DNA from: Phycisphaerales bacterium
GTDB lineage: Bacteria; Planctomycetota; Phycisphaerae; Tepidisphaerales; Tepidisphaeraceae
DNA: 6,873 nucleotides
Reading direction: 5' to 3'
Assembly: GCA_028288775.1 (NCBI GenBank)
Contig: JAQGHP010000145.1
Coordinates: 1-6,873 of the forward strand
Shown: positions 4,936-6,873 of the stretch, piece by piece
Layout of the letters: every line of letters starts with the position of its first letter
How positions within the stretch are numbered: position 1 is the first letter of the stretch
Position numbers and translations under genes: made by a program
The notes under the pieces: model-generated
Told to the model about the DNA's origin: nothing
Databases searched by the model: none
Seen by the model: only the letters and a program-made list of their open reading frames with translations

Positions 4936-5568
4936 ATGAAAAGGCGAATCTTCAATCTTCTGGCGGCAATTTCGCTCACGATTTGCATTGCCGTCTCGGC
5001 GGCGTGGGTTCGCAGCTTCGTGCGATTGGACAGGGCATGGCTGACAAGCGCCAATGAGCTTCCGGGTTATCGAAAATTTGAGTATTGGTGCGTTATCCTT
5101 TTTCCCGGTACGGTCCAGTTCCACCGCCATCACGGGGTCACTACGCCCGCCCCAGGGCAGATGATTCAAACCGTGCCCTTTGGGACCCATCTTAAGTTTG
5201 AGCATTTCGACCGCCCTGGCATTCGGTTCCCCCACAAGACCGGGCTTCAATATCTCGGACTTGATCTTAGGACGTTTTCGAATTCGACGGGCGAGCAGAG
5301 CACCATAACGGACGTTTGCGTTCCCTTCTGGCTGTTTGCGACGCTTTCGGCCGTTCTGCCGGCCATCTGGTACCGGCGCTTCCGGCGCGAACGGCGCCGG
5401 CGTTTTCGGCTTTCGCACGGCCTATGTGTTTCCTGCGGCTACGACATCCGCGCGACCGGTTCGCGTTGTCCCGAGTGCGGCGCAATTCCGGTGCAATCAG
5501 ACCGACCCTCGCTCGACGAACAGGCCAATGCCGATGCGGCCCGAACCACGATCCCCGAGCCCACATGA
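4936..5568 (+). CDS. Two-helix membrane protein with C-terminal zinc ribbon (paralogue 3)
   Basis: 210 residues and the most typical member. It starts MKRRIFNLLAAISL, with helix 1 at 5-27 ending AAWVRSF, as in many short planctomycete membrane proteins I recall. The loop of about 100 residues has His/Arg/Pro-rich patches (HRHHG 63-67). A VPFWLFATLSAVLPAIW helix lies at 129-145, followed by a strongly basic RRFRRERRRRFR (147-158), and the ribbon Cys164-x2-Cys167 / Cys178-x2-Cys181 around GYDIRATGSR. Positive-inside charge puts the ribbon in the cytoplasm. The tail after the ribbon (182-210) is acidic and low-complexity. ATG 4936 starts directly at the helix with a weak GGA nearby. 147 gene-free bases separate it from paralogue 2, without a leader copy. 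The gene converges on the cold-shock gene, with 163 bases between the stops. Confidence 0.75.
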   Translation: MKRRIFNLLAAISLTICIAVSAAWVRSFVRLDRAWLTSANELPGYRKFEYWCVILFPGTVQFHRHHGVTTPAPGQMIQTVPFGTHLKFEHFDRPGIRFPHKTGLQYLGLDLRTFSNSTGEQSTITDVCVPFWLFATLSAVLPAIWYRRFRRERRRRFRLSHGLCVSCGYDIRATGSRCPECGAIPVQSDRPSLDEQANADAARTTIPEPT

Positions 5569-5731
5569 AATCAAAGTCGCGTCGGAACACGTCCATCGCC
5601 CGTGCGGCGTCGCCGGTTGCCCGTGGGTTGACGGCCAATCCGTTGCCTGCACCCCAGCGGCGGGATCGCCCTTCGTCGAGGAAAAGCAGTACGCGGGGAG
5701 CGTATTGGGGCGACCTTGCGCCTGCCCTGCT

Positions 5732-5953
5732 CTACCCGGTCACGGGGGTGGCGGCGGCCCGCTTTACCTTCTGGGCCGAAAATCCTTTATCGCCCCGGAT
5801 GATGTCGTATTCGACGACTTCCCCGTCCTTCAGCGCGCGGAATCCGTCCCCGGCGATGCTGCTGAAATGAACGAACACGTCCTGGCCTTCCGGGCCGAGG
5901 ATGAATCCGAAACCCTTTTTCGCATCGAACCACTTCACTTGACCACTGGGCAT
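5732..5953 (-). CDS. Cold-shock domain protein (CspA family)
   Basis: 73-residue single cold-shock domain (OB fold) that binds single-stranded RNA and DNA. Members act as RNA chaperones that melt structure and affect translation and antitermination. Visible landmarks: VKWFDAKKGFGFI (6-18) with RNP1 (KGFGFI 13-18), RNP2 VFVHF (26-30), the SSIAGDGFRALKDGE stretch (31-45), VVEYDI and the closing KGFSAQKVK. Length equals the family norm of about 65-75, with a short Ala/Thr/Pro tail. The start at 5953 is fixed by a near-perfect ribosome binding site and by the domain beginning at once; longer frames upstream add unrelated residues. It is the only minus-strand gene here, convergent with paralogue 3 and divergent from the receiver gene. 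The name does not show whether it is cold-induced; many CspA homologues are not. Confidence 0.95.
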   Translation of the reverse strand: MPSGQVKWFDAKKGFGFILGPEGQDVFVHFSSIAGDGFRALKDGEVVEYDIIRGDKGFSAQKVKRAAATPVTG

Positions 5954-5958
5954 GGCCG

Positions 5959-5963
5959 CCTCC
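5959..5963 (-). promoter_or_regulatory. Ribosome binding site of the cold-shock gene
   Basis: Reads GGAGG on the minus strand, 5 bases before the ATG at 5953. It decides between this start and the longer in-frame upstream starts. Confidence 0.85.
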
Positions 5964-6234
5964 ACACAGAATTGATGCCCCCCGTTAGCCGCATGGCTGT
6001 TCCCTTGGCCCTCCGTCGCGCGCCGAAGTGTTACGGCGAGGCGCACGCCTGAGGCCGCCTTCACTCTAACTAAATCACAAGCAAGAAACCAGAATAATCC
6101 GCGATTTTCGCCAGCAGGCGTGTGATCGCGGAGTTGAGTAATCTTCCCCACTCTCGTCGCGGGATGAAAATTCTCACTAGGAAGCCACTGAGGGGCTGCG
6201 GCGCGGTCGCCGAGAACATCCGTCAGCGCGAGTT

Positions 6235-6263
6235 GCGGTCTCTGCGACCTCTGCGGTTCAATT
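6235..6263. repeat. Fragment of the CTCTGCG-type intergenic repeat
   Basis: Plus strand: GCGGTCTCTGCGACCTCTG, then CGGTTCAATT. In reverse this is the familiar ...GAACCGCAGAGG-xCGCAGAG... string that recurs between genes in many planctomycete and other environmental genomes and produces spurious Asn-Arg-Arg-Gly/Glu-Arg-Arg translations. Two imperfect CTCTGCG units, 9 bases apart, are present. The identification rests on recall of that pattern. Confidence 0.45.
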
Positions 6264-6433
6264 TCTTCTTCGCCCCTTCGCCGTAAAGGAGCGACGCCGT
6301 TTCCGGCAATAGTGCAGCCGCTGTGTCGGCGGTAAGGCCTGATTCACTGGGGGTGTATGCCGAATGCCGCCCGGGGATTGGCGGTTGCCGCGACGGCGAG
6401 CCGCCCCCTATACTTCGGGTCCTGCGGCTTTGC

Positions 6434-6439
6434 GGAGGA
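6434..6439 (+). promoter_or_regulatory. Ribosome binding site that sets the receiver start
   Basis: GGAGGA, 4 bases before GTG 6444. It favours this start over the in-frame ATG at 6357, which has no such site. Confidence 0.65.
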
Positions 6440-6443
6440 AGTT

Positions 6444-6860
6444 GTGCCCCAAGTAAGTAGAACCCCCGACGCCGATGTGCCCGTCGGCTCGGCGAAAATC
6501 CTGATCGTTGACGATAACCAGCCGACCGCCCATGCATTGGCGAAGGTGTTGGAATCGGCGAATTACCTCACCGCCGTCACGTTACGCGGCAACGATGCGA
6601 TCGAATACGCCCGCGCCAACCCCTGCGCCGCCGCCGTGGTGGACATCCATCTCCCCGACATCAACGGCCTGGTCGTCTCCCAAAAGCTCCGCGAGACCTT
6701 CGGCCCCGATACGCCCATCATCGTCCTGAGCGGCGACACCTCAATGGAAGTCATCAATGCCCTCCCCCACGTTGGCGCGACCTACTTCTTCAGCAAACCC
6801 TTGAACGTGCCGGAACTACTCGAGCGGCTGAAGACGTGGAAAGTAAAAAGTAAAAAGTAA
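6444..6860 (+). CDS. Stand-alone response-regulator receiver protein
   Basis: 138 residues from GTG 6444: a short polar N-terminus (1-16), then one complete receiver (CheY-like) domain (about 17-132). The phosphorylation site is intact: acidic pair Asp23-Asp24 in ILIVDDN, phospho-acceptor Asp67 in VVDIHLPDING, switch Ser96 in IIVLSGD and Lys118 in FSKPL. No DNA-binding or enzymatic output domain follows, so it would act by protein contact, as a phosphate shuttle or single-domain regulator, with a histidine kinase encoded elsewhere. An ATG at 6357 would add 29 residues of non-domain sequence; the GGAGGA site supports the GTG. The last codons (KVKSKK, stop 6858-6860) come from a heptanucleotide repeat that continues beyond the gene, so the C-terminal residues may be unstable in length. 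No partner gene is in view. Confidence 0.88.
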   Translation: MPQVSRTPDADVPVGSAKILIVDDNQPTAHALAKVLESANYLTAVTLRGNDAIEYARANPCAAAVVDIHLPDINGLVVSQKLRETFGPDTPIIVLSGDTSMEVINALPHVGATYFFSKPLNVPELLERLKTWKVKSKK

Positions 6861-6873
6861 AAAGTAAAAAGTA
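6842..6873 (+). repeat. AGTAAAA heptanucleotide tandem repeat, open at the window edge
   Basis: Four full AGTAAAA copies (6842-6869) plus AGTA, cut by the window end. The first copies encode the end of the receiver protein and the TAA at 6858-6860. A unit of 7 is not a multiple of three, so gain or loss of a unit upstream of the stop changes frame, though each frame soon meets a TAA in the array. Confidence 0.9.

Larger units (their letters stand above)
5954..6443. other. Divergent intergenic region between cold-shock and receiver genes
   Basis: About 490 bases without a convincing gene. It must hold the upstream control region of both flanking genes. A perfect short hairpin GCGA-TTT-TCGC lies at 6101-6111, and a fragment of a widespread intergenic repeat at 6235-6263. 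I could not define a promoter for either gene. Open frames that cross this region (for example plus-strand 5336-6052) are antisense to the cold-shock gene and not coding. Confidence 0.5.

Noticed and set aside
5565..5870. ATGA-coupled ORF of about 100 residues after paralogue 3
   Set aside because: Its second half is antisense to the well-supported cold-shock gene and its composition is Arg/Ser/Pro-rich, so the overlap is coincidence.
5954..6151. N-terminal extension of the cold-shock protein to 139 residues
   Set aside because: The domain starts at the ATG at 5953 with GGAGG 5 bases upstream; the extension has no domain and exceeds the family length.
6357..6443. ATG 6357 as the receiver start
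   Set aside because: It adds 29 non-domain residues and has no ribosome binding site, whereas GGAGGA precedes GTG 6444.

Overview
The window reads as chromosomal DNA of a planctomycete, most likely Phycisphaerae or a related uncultured lineage. The main reason is three tandem genes that each encode a short two-helix membrane protein ending in a CxxC-GYDLRA-type zinc ribbon, an architecture I associate with that phylum. High GC content and a tiny secreted protein with a planctomycete-like tail agree with this. This is inference from family knowledge, not a database match. No tRNA, rRNA, transposase or CRISPR array is visible.

Layout: (1) 1-1062, two overlapping genes for a phage-holin-fold (DUF1469-like) membrane protein and a small single-helix partner, like the yqjD/yqjE pairing of proteobacteria. 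(2) 1063-1733, a 671-base gene-free stretch with a 245-base nested symmetric repeat (1095-1339) and a second long-spaced inverted repeat (1389-1518). (3) 1734-1946, a 70-residue secreted protein. (4) 2203-2763, a DUF2127 integral membrane protein. (5) 2764-5568, the most unusual part: three divergent paralogous zinc-ribbon membrane proteins, with two copies of a GC-rich leader (about 2777-2902 and 3827-3983). Each leader carries a promoter-like start, hairpin modules, a UUCG tetraloop hairpin, an AGGAG ribosome binding site and an ATG 7 bases further on. The first leader runs into a frameshifted small gene; the second runs into a seven-codon stub. (6) 5732-5953 on the minus strand, a cold-shock protein with a strong ribosome binding site. 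(7) 5954-6443, a divergent intergenic region with a fragment of a common CTCTGCG-type repeat. (8) 6444-6860, a stand-alone response-regulator receiver protein whose stop codon lies inside a heptanucleotide tandem repeat that runs off the window.

The genes do not form one pathway. The first pair is probably a cell-envelope unit. The receiver and cold-shock genes are regulatory and unrelated to their neighbours. The zinc-ribbon trio with its repeated leaders is the best candidate for an undescribed arrangement: duplicated membrane sensors or adaptors interspersed with a mobile or amplifying leader-plus-small-ORF cassette.
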